From DATBRV01 sp036560145 (GTDB lineage Bacteria > Myxococcota_A > UBA9160 > SMWR01), in the NCBI GenBank assembly GCA_036560145.1, contig DATBRV010000157.1:1-42057 (forward strand): DNA of 42,057 bases, in the 5' to 3' direction. Shown one piece after another: positions 34,941 through 42,057 of this stretch; within the stretch, counting starts at the first letter, position 1, and each line of letters opens with the position of its first letter. The position numbers were made by a program, and so were the translations under genes. The notes beneath the pieces are model-generated. The model made no database searches and was not told the DNA's origin. It saw only the letters and a list, made by a program, of their open reading frames with translations.

Positions 34941-36154
34941 GCGCGCTCGTCCGCCGCGGGTGCCGGGCGCGCGACGGGGGGGAGCCAGAGCGGAACCAGC
35001 GCCGCCAGCAGGAGGCCCCCGACTCCCCCCACCAGGTAGGGCGCGCGAGGCCCCGCGTGCTCGAGCAGATAGCCCGAGCCGAGGTGCGAGGTGATCGCCC
35101 CGAAGCTGACGCCGACCATCGCGAGCACGCCCTGTCCGGTGGAGCGCAGGCGCTCCGGGACGACGGCTTCGACGTACAGGGGCCCGCCGATCACGAGGCC
35201 CGCCACCACCACGCCGTGCAGGATCTGGAACGGATAGATGGCGGCGAGATCGGGGGTCAGCCCGCACGCGGTCCAGCGCACGCCTCCCGCGAGCGTGCCG
35301 ATCGCGAGCAGGCCGCGCGGGCCGACGCGCGCGAGCGACGCGCCGGCAAAGGCGACCAACGGGATCTCGAGCGAGAGCATCAGGATCCACATGTTGGAGA
35401 CCGAGTCGAGCGTGCCTCCGAGCGAGCGCACGTAGATCGGGAAGATCGACATGGGGCCCTGGAGGAAGAGGTACGCGACCAGCGTGAAGCCGAGCACGCG
35501 CACGAACGGCCGGTGGCGCAGCAACCGGCGCCAGTCTCCCTTGGGCGCGCGCAGCGCCATCTCCCCGCTGCGCGGCAGCGCCAGCGCGAGCAGTCCTCCC
35601 AGCGCGATCAGGCCGGCCGTGATCGGGAACATCACCTCGAGGCCCGGCTCGGAGGGCCCGCCCGAAACCGGCGAGAGGCCGCGCCGCTCCTGGAGCGCGT
35701 GCAGGAAGCGCGGGAAGCCGACCACCAGCAGCAGGAAGCCGACCGTCCCCCAGACCCGGATGCGGCCGAAGGCGCGCGCGCGGTCTGCGCTGGCGAGCGC
35801 GAAAGTGACGGACATGGCGGCCGGCACGATCGCGGTCGCGAAGAACGCCAGCAGCGTCGCCGCCAGCACCAGCGCCGTGAAGCCGCGCGCGTGGCCGAGC
35901 GCCAGATAGCCGGCGGCCGCGCCGAGCGAGAGCAGCACCAGCACCCGCGAGCGCGAGCCGGTGCGGTCGGCGAGCTGGCCCCAGAGGGGCTGCGCGAGCG
36001 TTCCGACCAGCGGCAGCATCGCGAGCACCACGCCCACCTGCGAGCCCGAGAGCTCCGCGTTCTCGCGCAGGTAGAGGCTGAAGAACGGAAAGAAGATTCC
36101 GAGCCCGCCCAGGCAGAAGAACCAGACGCAGGACATCAGGAAGCGATCCCGCAT
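34937..36154 (-). CDS. MFS transporter (HcaT/nucleoside-permease-like)
   Basis: A 405-residue, 12-helix transporter. FPFFSLYLRENAELSGSQVGVVLAMLPLVGTLAQPLWGQLADRTGSR is the typical opening of the HcaT/NupG-like MFS group, whose C-terminal half carries GPLYVEAVVPERLRSTGQG. Substrate unknown. It is the last gene of the ferredoxin-LLM-cystathionine-CbiX operon, 2 nt after the chelatase gene, so it may serve sulfur or cofactor metabolism or be an unrelated passenger. Confidence 0.85.
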   Translation of the reverse strand: MRDRFLMSCVWFFCLGGLGIFFPFFSLYLRENAELSGSQVGVVLAMLPLVGTLAQPLWGQLADRTGSRSRVLVLLSLGAAAGYLALGHARGFTALVLAATLLAFFATAIVPAAMSVTFALASADRARAFGRIRVWGTVGFLLLVVGFPRFLHALQERRGLSPVSGGPSEPGLEVMFPITAGLIALGGLLALALPRSGEMALRAPKGDWRRLLRHRPFVRVLGFTLVAYLFLQGPMSIFPIYVRSLGGTLDSVSNMWILMLSLEIPLVAFAGASLARVGPRGLLAIGTLAGGVRWTACGLTPDLAAIYPFQILHGVVVAGLVIGGPLYVEAVVPERLRSTGQGVLAMVGVSFGAITSHLGSGYLLEHAGPRAPYLVGGVGGLLLAALVPLWLPPVARPAPAADERA

Positions 36155-36156
36155 GT

Positions 36157-36522
36157 TCAGGAAGGATCGCTCACGCGTTCCACGATCACGTCGATCAGCT
36201 TCGGATGCGGGCCGAGCGCTGCGGTGAGGCGCACGCGCACGCCCGGATGGCGCGCGGCGGCCTGCTCGACCTGGCGCGGGATGTCGTGGCTGGTGTGGCG
36301 GCCGGGGGACAGGAAATACGGATGCACGACGATCTCGGTGGCGCCCGCCGCCGCGCAGGCGTCGATGCCTTCGCCGATGCCGGGCGGCGCGATCTCGAGG
36401 TGCGCGACGCGCACGATCTGGTCCGGGAGCCGGGCGCGCAGCTGCTCCGCGACCTCGTCCAGCGCCGCGTTCGCGCTCGCGACGCGGCTGCCGTGATCGA
36501 CGAGCAGGATCGCGCGCGTCAT
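36157..36522 (-). CDS. CbiX/SirB-type sirohydrochlorin chelatase
   Basis: A 121-residue single-domain (short) CbiX protein. The metal and tetrapyrrole His residues are visible: His10 in LLVDHGSR and His76 in SPGRHTSHDIP, with HPYFLSPG between. It would insert Fe2+ (or Co2+) into sirohydrochlorin; siroheme is required by the sulfite reductase at 15.7 kb, so a SirB role is the simplest reading, although cobalt insertion cannot be excluded. ATGA overlap with the upstream cystathionine gene; no clear Shine-Dalgarno. Confidence 0.87.
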   Translation of the reverse strand: MTRAILLVDHGSRVASANAALDEVAEQLRARLPDQIVRVAHLEIAPPGIGEGIDACAAAGATEIVVHPYFLSPGRHTSHDIPRQVEQAAARHPGVRVRLTAALGPHPKLIDVIVERVSDPS

Positions 36523-37685
36523 CCCGCGCGCGCGGCCTGCTCGAGCGCCTGCGCCAGATCGGCGCGCAGATCGTCCGCGTGCTCGATCCCGATCGAGAGG
36601 CGCACGACGGCCTCGTTCACGCCCTTGCGGCGCTTCTCCTCGGCCGGGAAGGCGGCGTGGCTCATGGTCCACGGGTAGCCGATCAGCGACTCGACGCCGC
36701 CGAGACTCTCGCCCAGGGCAAAGAGCTGCGTCGACTCGCACAGCTTCCTCGCCGCCGCTTCGCCGCCGCGCAGCTCGACCGCGAGCATGCCGCCGAAGCC
36801 GCGCATCTGGCGGCGCGCGAGATCGTGCCCCGGATGCTTCGGAAGCCCGGGATAGTGGACCTTCGCGATCTCCGGGCGGCCGGCCAGGAACTCCGCGACG
36901 CTGGCCGCGTTGCGCTCGTGCTCGCGCATGCGCAGCGCGAGGGTCTTGGCCCCCCGCAGCGTGAGCCAGGCATCCCAGGGGCCGGGCACGCCGCCGGTCG
37001 CGTTGCGCGTGAACTGGAGCCGCTTCGCCAGCTCCTCGTCGTCCACCACCACCGCGCCGCCGATCACGTCGGAGTGCCCGCCGATGTACTTGGTGGTGGA
37101 GTGGAGCGTGATGGTCGCGCCGAGCGCGAGCGGGTTCTGGAGGAAGGGCGTCGCGAAGGTGTTGTCCACCACCAGCTGCGCGCCGCGGCGGCGCGCGATC
37201 TCGCCGCAGGCGGCGATGTCGACCAGCCGGAGCAGCGGATTGGTCGGGCTCTCGATCCAGAGCATCCGCGTCTCCGCCCCGCAGGCCTTGTCGATCTCCT
37301 CGGGCCGCGTCGCGTCGACGAAGGAGAAGCGCACGCCGAAGCGCGGCATCACCTGCGTGAAGAGCCGGTAGCTGCCGCCGTAGAGGTCGTCGGCGACCAC
37401 GACGTGGTCTCCTGCCGAGAGCAGCTGCATCACGCCGCTGATGGCCGCCATGCCGGAGGCGTAGGCGAAGCCGAAGCGCCCGCCCTCGAGCGAGGCGAGG
37501 CAGGCCTCGAGGGCCGCGCGCGTGGGGTTGCCGCTGCGCGAGTACTCGAAACCGCGATGCTGCCCGACGCCGTCTTGTGTGAAGGTCACGGTCTGGTAGA
37601 CCGGGACGATGGTCGCGCCGGTCGCCTCGTCGGGCTCCTGTCCGGCGTGGATCGCGCGCGTCTCGAAGCGCAGCTCGCGGGACAT
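36519..37685 (-). CDS. Cystathionine gamma-synthase/lyase family enzyme
   Basis: A 388-residue PLP enzyme of the Cys/Met metabolism family. Schiff-base Lys199 is in LHSTTKYIGGHSDVIGG, with the YSRSGNPTR, YASGMAAIS and IESPTNPLL motifs intact, and the C-terminal SLGGVESLIGYPWTMSHAAFP. CGS (MetB) and CGL (transsulfuration in opposite directions) are not separable by eye. GGGGAG precedes the ATG, which overlaps the LLM stop by one base (TGATG). It fits a sulfur-assimilation role with the SirB-like neighbour. Confidence 0.9.
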   Translation of the reverse strand: MSRELRFETRAIHAGQEPDEATGATIVPVYQTVTFTQDGVGQHRGFEYSRSGNPTRAALEACLASLEGGRFGFAYASGMAAISGVMQLLSAGDHVVVADDLYGGSYRLFTQVMPRFGVRFSFVDATRPEEIDKACGAETRMLWIESPTNPLLRLVDIAACGEIARRRGAQLVVDNTFATPFLQNPLALGATITLHSTTKYIGGHSDVIGGAVVVDDEELAKRLQFTRNATGGVPGPWDAWLTLRGAKTLALRMREHERNAASVAEFLAGRPEIAKVHYPGLPKHPGHDLARRQMRGFGGMLAVELRGGEAAARKLCESTQLFALGESLGGVESLIGYPWTMSHAAFPAEEKRRKGVNEAVVRLSIGIEHADDLRADLAQALEQAARAG

Positions 37686-38617
37686 CAGCTCCCCTTGGAG
37701 AGCTCGGCGAGCAGGGCCGTGGTGCGCTTCACGGCGGCGGCGCCGTCGCTCCCGAACGGATAGGGCGCCGCCGAGAGATCGCTGACGCCGGCCGACCCGA
37801 GCGAGCGGATCGCGCTCTCGATCGCGCGCTCGTCGCCCGCGATCACGATGTCGCCCGGCCCCGCCACGCCCTCGAGATCGAGCATGGCGCGGTAGGAGGG
37901 AAGCGTTGCGTACAGGCTGAACAGCTTGGAGGCCGCCTCGCGGGCCGCCGCGGGATCGTTGGTGAGCGCGATCGGGAGCCCGGCCACGATGCGCGGCGCC
38001 GGCTTCCCGGCTCGCTTCGCCGCCGCCCGGATCTCCGGGACCAGCGTTCCGCCGAGCGCGCGCGGGCCGGTCATCCAGGTCAGCGTCCCGTCCGCCAGCT
38101 CGCCGGCGATCCGCCGCATCAGCGGGCCGAGGCCGCCGATCAGGACCGGGCAGGGCGCGTCGGTCTTGACCGAGAGCGAAGCGCTCACGCGGTATTCGGT
38201 TCCCTGGAAGCTGGTCTTCCCGGCGTCGAGCAGCTGCTTCACCACGGTCACATACTCGCGCATGTGTCGGGCCGGGTGGGCGTAGGAGAGGCCGAGCATG
38301 TTCTCGATCACGAGCTGGTGGCTGGGGCCCAGGCCCAGCACGAAGCGCCCGCGCGCGGCCGCCTGCGTCGAGAGCGCCTGCTGCGCCATGTAGACGGGGT
38401 GGCGCGAGTGGGTGGGGGCGACGGCGGTGCCGATCTCGACCGACCGGGTTTCGCGCCCGACCAGGGCGGCGAGGGTCATGGCGTCGAAGCCGAAAATGTT
38501 GGCGAACCAGAGCGTCGCGAACCCTTCCGCCTCGGCGCGCTGGCAGCGGGCGATCAGGTCGTCGACGCTGGCGCCGCCTCCGTCTCCCATCCCGAGCCCG
38601 ATCCGGATGCCCTTCAT
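37685..38617 (-). CDS. LLM-class F420-dependent oxidoreductase
   Basis: A 310-residue (beta/alpha)8 luciferase-like monooxygenase fold protein. ATLWFANIFGFDAMTLAALVGRETRSVEIGTAVAPTHSRHPVYMAQQALSTQAAARGRFVLGLGPSHQ is typical of the F420-dependent subgroup; the GTAV and GLGPSHQ loops hold the deazaflavin pocket. It would reduce or oxidise an unknown compound with F420H2/F420, which CofG and CofH at 17.5-20 kb help make. GGAGGAG precedes the ATG. It lies 21 nt after the ferredoxin gene. Confidence 0.86.
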   Translation of the reverse strand: MKGIRIGLGMGDGGGASVDDLIARCQRAEAEGFATLWFANIFGFDAMTLAALVGRETRSVEIGTAVAPTHSRHPVYMAQQALSTQAAARGRFVLGLGPSHQLVIENMLGLSYAHPARHMREYVTVVKQLLDAGKTSFQGTEYRVSASLSVKTDAPCPVLIGGLGPLMRRIAGELADGTLTWMTGPRALGGTLVPEIRAAAKRAGKPAPRIVAGLPIALTNDPAAAREAASKLFSLYATLPSYRAMLDLEGVAGPGDIVIAGDERAIESAIRSLGSAGVSDLSAAPYPFGSDGAAAVKRTTALLAELSKGS

Positions 38618-38638
38618 CTGCTCCTCCGCCGCGCCCGG

Positions 38639-38923
38639 CTACCAGTAGCCGGCCGTCACTTCGAGATCGTTCGACACCGCGACGCAGCAGGCGAGGCGCT
38701 GCTCCGCCGGCACGCGGTTCCTGCGCTTCGCGCGCGCCTCGCGCTCCGAGGCCAGGGCGGGAGCGCCCGCGATCACCCTCACGCCGCAGCGCCCGCAGAG
38801 CCCGTCGCCGCGGCAGGCGCTCGCGAGCGGCAGCCCCGCCCGACGCGCGGCCTCGAGCAGCGAGGTGCCCGCGACGACGCGGACGGCTCGACCGGAGGGC
38901 TGGAAGCTGACGCGGAAGTCCAC
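38639..38923 (-). CDS. [2Fe-2S] ferredoxin
   Basis: A 94-residue plant-type [2Fe-2S] ferredoxin. The cluster ligands are CRGDGLCGRC (C-x5-C-x2-C) plus a fourth Cys in RLACCV near the C terminus. It starts at a GTG with a TAGACT element 6 nt upstream and no Shine-Dalgarno, and opens the operon with the F420 oxidoreductase. It may pass electrons to or from that enzyme or to the sulfite reductase; neither is shown. Confidence 0.85.
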   Translation of the reverse strand: MDFRVSFQPSGRAVRVVAGTSLLEAARRAGLPLASACRGDGLCGRCGVRVIAGAPALASEREARAKRRNRVPAEQRLACCVAVSNDLEVTAGYW

Positions 38924-38929
38924 GGACGG

Positions 38930-38935
38930 AGTCTA
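38930..38935 (-). promoter_or_regulatory. Putative -10 element of the ferredoxin operon
   Basis: TAGACT on the minus strand, ending 6 nt before the GTG at 38923. No TG extension and no -35; position alone suggests a leaderless start. Confidence 0.35.
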
Positions 38936-38966
38936 CGCGACGGCCCCCCGCGCGGGAAGCGGCGGC

Positions 38967-38995
38967 TTGGAACGCCGCGCTCGCTCCGATATCCT
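38967..38995 (+). promoter_or_regulatory. Sigma-70-type promoter of the cinA-like gene
   Basis: TTGGAA (38967-38972), a 17-nt spacer and TATCCT (38990-38995). The -10 ends 8 nt before the ATG at 39004, so transcription would begin at or beside the start codon. This is the best -35/-10 pair in the window. Confidence 0.55.
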
Positions 38996-39003
38996 GCGCC
39001 GTC

Positions 39004-39729
39004 ATGCCGACCGCCGGCATCCTGATCATCGGAAACGAGATCCTCTCCGGCAAGGTGGTCGACACCAACTCGCCTTACTTGTGCGCGGAGCTGCGCGCGC
39101 TCGGCGTCGACGTCGAGAAGATCGTCACCATCCCCGACGTGAGCGAGGCGATCGCCCGCGAGGTCCGGGCCATGAGCCAGGCCTACGATTGGGTCTTCAC
39201 CTCGGGCGGCATCGGCCCCACGCACGACGATCTCACCATGGACGCCGTCTCGGCGGCCTTCGGCTTGCAGACCGTATGCAGCGAATCGATCGTGGCGCGG
39301 ATCTCGCGCGCGCAGGGCAAGCCCGCCACCGAAAGCCAGATGAAGATGGCGATGATCCCGGCCGGCGCCACGCTCGTCGACGCGGGCGACCTCTGGTTCC
39401 CCGCCGTGATCGTGGGCAACGTGCACATCTTCCCGGGCGTGCCGCAGCTGCTGCGCAAGAAGTTCGAGTCGATTCGCGAGCGCTTCCGCGGGGTGCCCTT
39501 CGTGCTGCGACGCGTGTTCGTGTCGCGGCGCGAGAGCGACATCGTGCCGTCCCTCAACGAGCTGGTCGCGGAGTTTCCGGAGCTGATGCTGGGCTCCTAC
39601 CCGCGCTTCGAGGAGCACACCTTCCAGACGCTGCTCACGCTGGAGTCGCGCGATCCCGATTACGTGCAGCGCGCGCTCGACGCGCTGCTCGCGCGGCTCC
39701 CGGTCGACGCGATCCACAAGGTCGAGTAG
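39004..39729 (+). CDS. CinA-type molybdopterin-binding domain protein
   Basis: 241 residues covering only the MoaB/MogA-like N-terminal domain of CinA, without the C-terminal pyridine nucleotide amidase. GILIIGNEILSGKVVDTNSPYLCAELRALGVDV and FTSGGIGPTHDDLTMDAVSAAFG are exact family patterns. In CinA this domain is an ADP-ribose/NMN-related pyrophosphatase; the short form may act alone. The ATG has no Shine-Dalgarno; the promoter is just upstream. Its TAG stop is directly followed, in the same frame, by the next gene. Confidence 0.87.
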   Translation: MPTAGILIIGNEILSGKVVDTNSPYLCAELRALGVDVEKIVTIPDVSEAIAREVRAMSQAYDWVFTSGGIGPTHDDLTMDAVSAAFGLQTVCSESIVARISRAQGKPATESQMKMAMIPAGATLVDAGDLWFPAVIVGNVHIFPGVPQLLRKKFESIRERFRGVPFVLRRVFVSRRESDIVPSLNELVAEFPELMLGSYPRFEEHTFQTLLTLESRDPDYVQRALDALLARLPVDAIHKVE

Positions 39730-39774
39730 CTGGACCCCGCCGCCAACGATCCGATCCTGCGGGCGCTCGCGCAC

Positions 39775-40170
39775 GTGCATCCCGCCTGGATGCTGCTCTC
39801 GCTCGCGCTCGCGGCGCTGACGCTGCGCGCGGGCCTCGCGCTGCGCCGCGCGCGGCTGGGACGCGCGCCGCGCGACCCCGGGCTGCGCCGCCGCCACCTG
39901 CGCCTCGCCAAGCCCGCCGTCGCGCTGATACTGGCCGGATTCGTGGGCGGTCCGCTCTCGGCGCTCTGGCTGCGCGGCTGGACGCCCTTCACGACCTTTC
40001 ACGGCGTGCTGGGTCTCGTCGTCGCGGCGCTCTTCGTCGCCGCGGCGCTGGTCGGCCGCCGCCTCGAGCGGGGACGCTCGCGCGCCTTCGAGGCGCACGC
40101 CCGGCTGGGGGCGCTCGCGGTGCTGGGCGCCGCGCTGGCGGCGGTGGCGGGGTTCGTGCTGCTGCCCTGA
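39775..40170 (+). CDS. DUF4079-like membrane protein
   Basis: 131 residues with about four membrane helices (HPAWMLLSLALAALTLRAGLALRRARLG, then KPAVALILAGFVGGPLSALWLRG, then FHGVLGLVVAALFVAAALV, then a last helix). The early His and FHG motifs suggest a DUF4079/cytochrome-b561-like family, possibly heme binding. The start is uncertain: GTG at 39775, or CTG at 39730 directly after the cinA TAG, which has AAGG 8 nt upstream. The 15 codons between them (DPAANDPILRALAH) read as coding. Confidence 0.68.
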   Translation: MHPAWMLLSLALAALTLRAGLALRRARLGRAPRDPGLRRRHLRLAKPAVALILAGFVGGPLSALWLRGWTPFTTFHGVLGLVVAALFVAAALVGRRLERGRSRAFEAHARLGALAVLGAALAAVAGFVLLP

Positions 40171-40246
40171 GCGGCCACTGCTCGCGATGGCGACGATTGT
40201 CGCCGGCCGGCTGCTCCCCACGCTGATTCCCAGTCGATCCCGCGGC

Positions 40247-40270
40247 TGATTCTTGCCCCGCGGGGAATCA
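40247..40270. repeat. Bulged hairpin before the toxin-antitoxin-like operon
   Basis: TGATT/AATCA outer arms and CCCCG/CGGGG inner arms with a CTTG bulge. A second GCTGATTC copy lies at 40222-40229. Possibly a terminator for the DUF4079 gene, though without a T tract. Confidence 0.3.
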
Positions 40271-40275
40271 AGTCG

Positions 40276-40303
40276 TTGCGATGGTTCCGATAAGAACTAC
40301 CTT
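40276..40303 (+). promoter_or_regulatory. Promoter of the two-gene nucleotidyltransferase operon
   Basis: TTGCGA (40276-40281), a 16-nt spacer and TACCTT (40298-40303), the same -10 hexamer as before the Lon N-domain gene. The downstream palindrome begins inside the -10, so a bound protein would block polymerase. Confidence 0.45.
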
Positions 40304-40322
40304 AGTACTCAATAGTACTAAG
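40301..40322. promoter_or_regulatory. Palindromic operator of the nucleotidyltransferase operon
   Basis: Perfect 9-bp arms CTTAGTACT and AGTACTAAG around a CAAT centre. It is strikingly AT-rich for this window, overlaps the -10 and the expected transcription start, and lies 15 nt before the start codon of the first gene. This is the arrangement of an autorepressed toxin-antitoxin operon. Confidence 0.65.
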
Positions 40323-40337
40323 CGGAGAAACGACAGA

Positions 40338-40841
40338 ATGGCCTCGATCCGGCGACAGGGGGACAGCTTCGAGATCCGCGAGTGCCTTTCCACGGATCGC
40401 GGTCCGCGGCAGCGTGCCCTCGCGCGCTTCCGGCGCGTGCTGACGCCCGAAGTGCTCGACCAGGCGGAGGCGGCGGCCCGCAGGCCGTTCGACCGCCGCG
40501 CACTCCAGGCTCGGGCCCGGCAGCAGGGCATCCCGGTTGCGCCCGAGCGGCGGAATTCCGAAGCGCGCAAGCTGCTCGCAGACCTGCGCGCCTCTCGTCC
40601 GATCGATCCGACGCTCGTGACACTCCTTCGCGACGCGCTCGCGCTGCTGGCTTCCGAACCGCTTCCGTCCCACCTCAGCGACGTTGCGGAGTGGATCGGG
40701 CGCTCCGAGGCCGATCGCGGGAAGGCGCTGCGCGGACTCCTGCGCACGGCGAGCCGCGTGCTTCGCTCCCGACGCCCCCTGCGCGAGCCGCCGCCCCAGG
40801 CCTTCCCGCGCTTTAGCTCGGGCGGGAACGTGGCAGCCTGA
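40338..40841 (+). CDS. Hypothetical protein, putative antitoxin/regulator of a nucleotidyltransferase module
   Basis: 167 residues, very Arg-rich (about one in six), no named domain. It opens MASIRRQGDSFEIRECLSTDRGPRQRALARFRRVL, then a helical repeat, then LPSHLSDVAEWIGRSEADRGKALRGLLRTASRVLRSR, which could be a winged-helix-like DNA-binding segment. GGAG at 40324-40327 lies 10 nt before the ATG; a further ATG at 40281 lies within the promoter and is rejected. It is 6 nt from the nucleotidyltransferase gene, and the operator suggests that one product represses the operon. The antitoxin role is inference. Confidence 0.6.
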   Translation: MASIRRQGDSFEIRECLSTDRGPRQRALARFRRVLTPEVLDQAEAAARRPFDRRALQARARQQGIPVAPERRNSEARKLLADLRASRPIDPTLVTLLRDALALLASEPLPSHLSDVAEWIGRSEADRGKALRGLLRTASRVLRSRRPLREPPPQAFPRFSSGGNVAA

Positions 40842-40847
40842 GCCGAC

Positions 40848-41414
40848 ATGCTTCTCGACGAGCAGATCGTCGCGATCGAGCGGGCCTTCAGGCAGGCCGG
40901 CATCCCGCACGCCTTTGGAGGGGCTCAGGCGCTCGCCTACTACGGCGACGTCCGCGCAACTCACGACATCGACGTGAACGTCTTCGTCCCCACGAGCGAA
41001 GCCCCGCGGGTTCTCGCGGCGCTCGGCAAGCTCGGCGCCGCCACCTCGAACCCCGGGCTGCCATCGCTGATCGCGCGCGACGGGCAGGCTCGCGTCTACT
41101 GGGACGGCACGCCCGTCGATCTCTTCTTCGCCTACGACGCGCTCCACGACAGCTCGTTGCAACGTCGGCGCCGCGTCGACTTCTACGGCGATCCGATCCA
41201 CATCCTGAGCGCGGAAGACCTGATCACGTACAAGGCCACGTTCAACCGCGACAAGGATTGGCGGGACATCGCAGGGATTCTCTACGCCTGCGAGGAGCCG
41301 CTCGACCTCGCGTACGTCCGTGACTGGCTCGGGCGGATCGATGCGAAGGACGGGTCGCGACTGGCGCGGCTCGAGCAGCTGATCGCGTCCGGAGGGCGCG
41401 ATCTCGGAACCTGA
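40848..41414 (+). CDS. Nucleotidyltransferase-fold protein (AbiEii/MNT-like), putative toxin
   Basis: 188 residues of the polymerase-beta-type nucleotidyltransferase fold. The active site is intact: GG (24-25), Arg36, Thr38, then DID with Asp40 and Asp42, and the third acid Asp91 in PVDLFF. ILSAEDLITYKATFNRDKDWRDI is a conserved-looking C-terminal element of AbiEii-like and related proteins. Such enzymes act as toxins by adding nucleotides to tRNA, or as antitoxins (MNT) by modifying a partner. Which role applies is not decided by the sequence. Arranged 6 nt after the Arg-rich gene. Confidence 0.78.
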   Translation: MLLDEQIVAIERAFRQAGIPHAFGGAQALAYYGDVRATHDIDVNVFVPTSEAPRVLAALGKLGAATSNPGLPSLIARDGQARVYWDGTPVDLFFAYDALHDSSLQRRRRVDFYGDPIHILSAEDLITYKATFNRDKDWRDIAGILYACEEPLDLAYVRDWLGRIDAKDGSRLARLEQLIASGGRDLGT

Positions 41415-41424
41415 ACGCCGCCAG

Positions 41425-42057
41425 TCACGGCGCGGCGGATGCCAGGCGAGCGGCCGTGTGCTCCGCGATCACCCGCGCCGCCAGGGCGTTGCCCGCGATG
41501 TTCCAGTGGGAGTCGTTTCGCCGGTAGAGCCCGTCGCCGGGGGGATGCGCGGAGAGCTCGGGGGTCAGATCGATCGAGTCGATCCCCAGCTTCTCGAATC
41601 TCGCCCGCAGCAGCCGGTTGGGCAGGCTGAAGTCGAACTCCGCCGGAGCGCGCCCGGAAGCTGCGACGACCCGCGCTTGCAACGCCGTGCTGACCTGCAT
41701 CTCGTCCGGAATCAGCACGATCGTGAGCGCGACGTTCCGATCGTCGCAGGCACGCTTCAACTCCGCGATATGCGAGAGGGCCTCCTCGAAGCGGCCTGCG
41801 AGCTCCGGATTCCCGCGCGCGAAGACCGCGCTCCGATCGAGCTCGATCTCGAGGTAGGCCTCGTCGGTGAAGGTGGGCGCGGAGTCGTCGTAGGTCGCGC
41901 TCGCGTGGACCACCTGCCCATCGAACTTGCGCCAGAGGGAGAGGACGAACGTGATCAGGGACGCCAGGTGCGAATGGCTGACGAGGCGCTTTTCCTGACC
42001 CTCGAAATCGTTGCCGATGAAGAAGGAGAGGAGGACGCCGTCCGGCTCGAGCTCGAA
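41425..42057 (-). CDS. SGNH hydrolase, AlgX/AlgJ-like, 5' end outside the window
   Basis: 210 residues are visible and the frame stays open to the right edge, so the N terminus is missing. It carries the GND of SGNH block III (SFFIGNDFEG) and a C-terminal NDSHWN holding the catalytic Asp and His of block V. LIPDEMQVS and the final GNALAARVIAEH recall AlgX/AlgJ and DltD-like O-acetyltransferase or esterase proteins of exopolysaccharide modification. The Ser block lies outside the window. It converges with the nucleotidyltransferase gene. Confidence 0.75.
   Translation of the reverse strand, partial: FELEPDGVLLSFFIGNDFEGQEKRLVSHSHLASLITFVLSLWRKFDGQVVHASATYDDSAPTFTDEAYLEIELDRSAVFARGNPELAGRFEEALSHIAELKRACDDRNVALTIVLIPDEMQVSTALQARVVAASGRAPAEFDFSLPNRLLRARFEKLGIDSIDLTPELSAHPPGDGLYRRNDSHWNIAGNALAARVIAEHTAARLASAAP

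Noticed and set aside
40281..40337. Start of the Arg-rich gene at ATG 40281
   Set aside because: It would place the promoter -10 and operator inside coding sequence and has no Shine-Dalgarno; the ATG at 40338 has GGAG 10 nt upstream.

Overview
This is a very GC-rich bacterial chromosome segment (exact GC not computed), tightly packed with 39 protein genes on both strands. Many neighbours overlap by 1-4 nt or are separated by only a few bases. It encodes both halves of the F420 deazaflavin synthase (CofG, CofH) and an F420-type luciferase-like oxidoreductase. Lipoproteins, a heptosyltransferase-like enzyme and an AlgX-like SGNH protein point to a Gram-negative outer-membrane organism. An F420-using lineage near the former Deltaproteobacteria (Myxococcota, Binatota or similar) fits best, but this is an inference and the taxon is uncertain. 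I see no rRNA, tRNA, CRISPR array, insertion sequence or phage gene.

Layout. 1-3.1 kb: a 5'-truncated unknown gene, a PilZ protein, an MFS organic-anion transporter and a DJ-1/PfpI protein. 3.1-10.3 kb: a minus-strand operon of three large envelope proteins: a His-rich polytopic protein with C-terminal TPRs, a lipoprotein fusing a zinc protease, TPRs and a vWA domain, and a membrane protein with a spermidine-synthase-like domain. 10.3-14 kb: a thiolase followed by a coupled pair of ATP-using enzymes of unknown role (a P-loop NTPase and a PP-loop ATPase). 14-20 kb: argD, folB, cysI, cofG and cofH. 20-24.8 kb: a divergent dnaA without dnaN, the one long noncoding gap, a Lon N-domain protein, a small SprT-like peptidase ending in a beta-clamp-type motif, a small unknown gene, a DUF4149 protein and a phosphotransferase. 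24.8-30.8 kb: thiC, a membrane-inserted M28 peptidase, a CcmI-domain lipoprotein, a Nudix hydrolase and a ThDP-dependent decarboxylase-like enzyme. 30.8-35 kb: a GT-C-like membrane glycosyltransferase, a GT9 glycosyltransferase and a zinc-ribbon methyltransferase. 35-39 kb: a minus-strand operon of ferredoxin, F420 oxidoreductase, a cystathionine synthase/lyase, a CbiX/SirB chelatase and an MFS transporter. 39-42 kb: a CinA-type protein, a DUF4079 protein, a two-gene candidate toxin-antitoxin system with a strong palindromic operator, and a truncated SGNH hydrolase.

Connections. CofG and CofH make the F420 chromophore that the LLM oxidoreductase would use. CysI (siroheme sulfite reductase), the SirB-like chelatase (iron into sirohydrochlorin) and the cystathionine enzyme form a sulfur-assimilation set spread over two loci. 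ThiC makes the pyrimidine of thiamine, whose diphosphate the decarboxylase-like enzyme needs. A recurrent TGnTANNNT element lies 6-10 nt before start codons that lack a Shine-Dalgarno sequence, which suggests that many genes here are transcribed as leaderless mRNAs.

The best candidates for an undescribed system are the two-gene nucleotidyltransferase module at 40.3-41.4 kb, the three-gene envelope operon at 3.1-10.3 kb, and the coupled NTPase/PP-loop pair at 11.6-14.0 kb.
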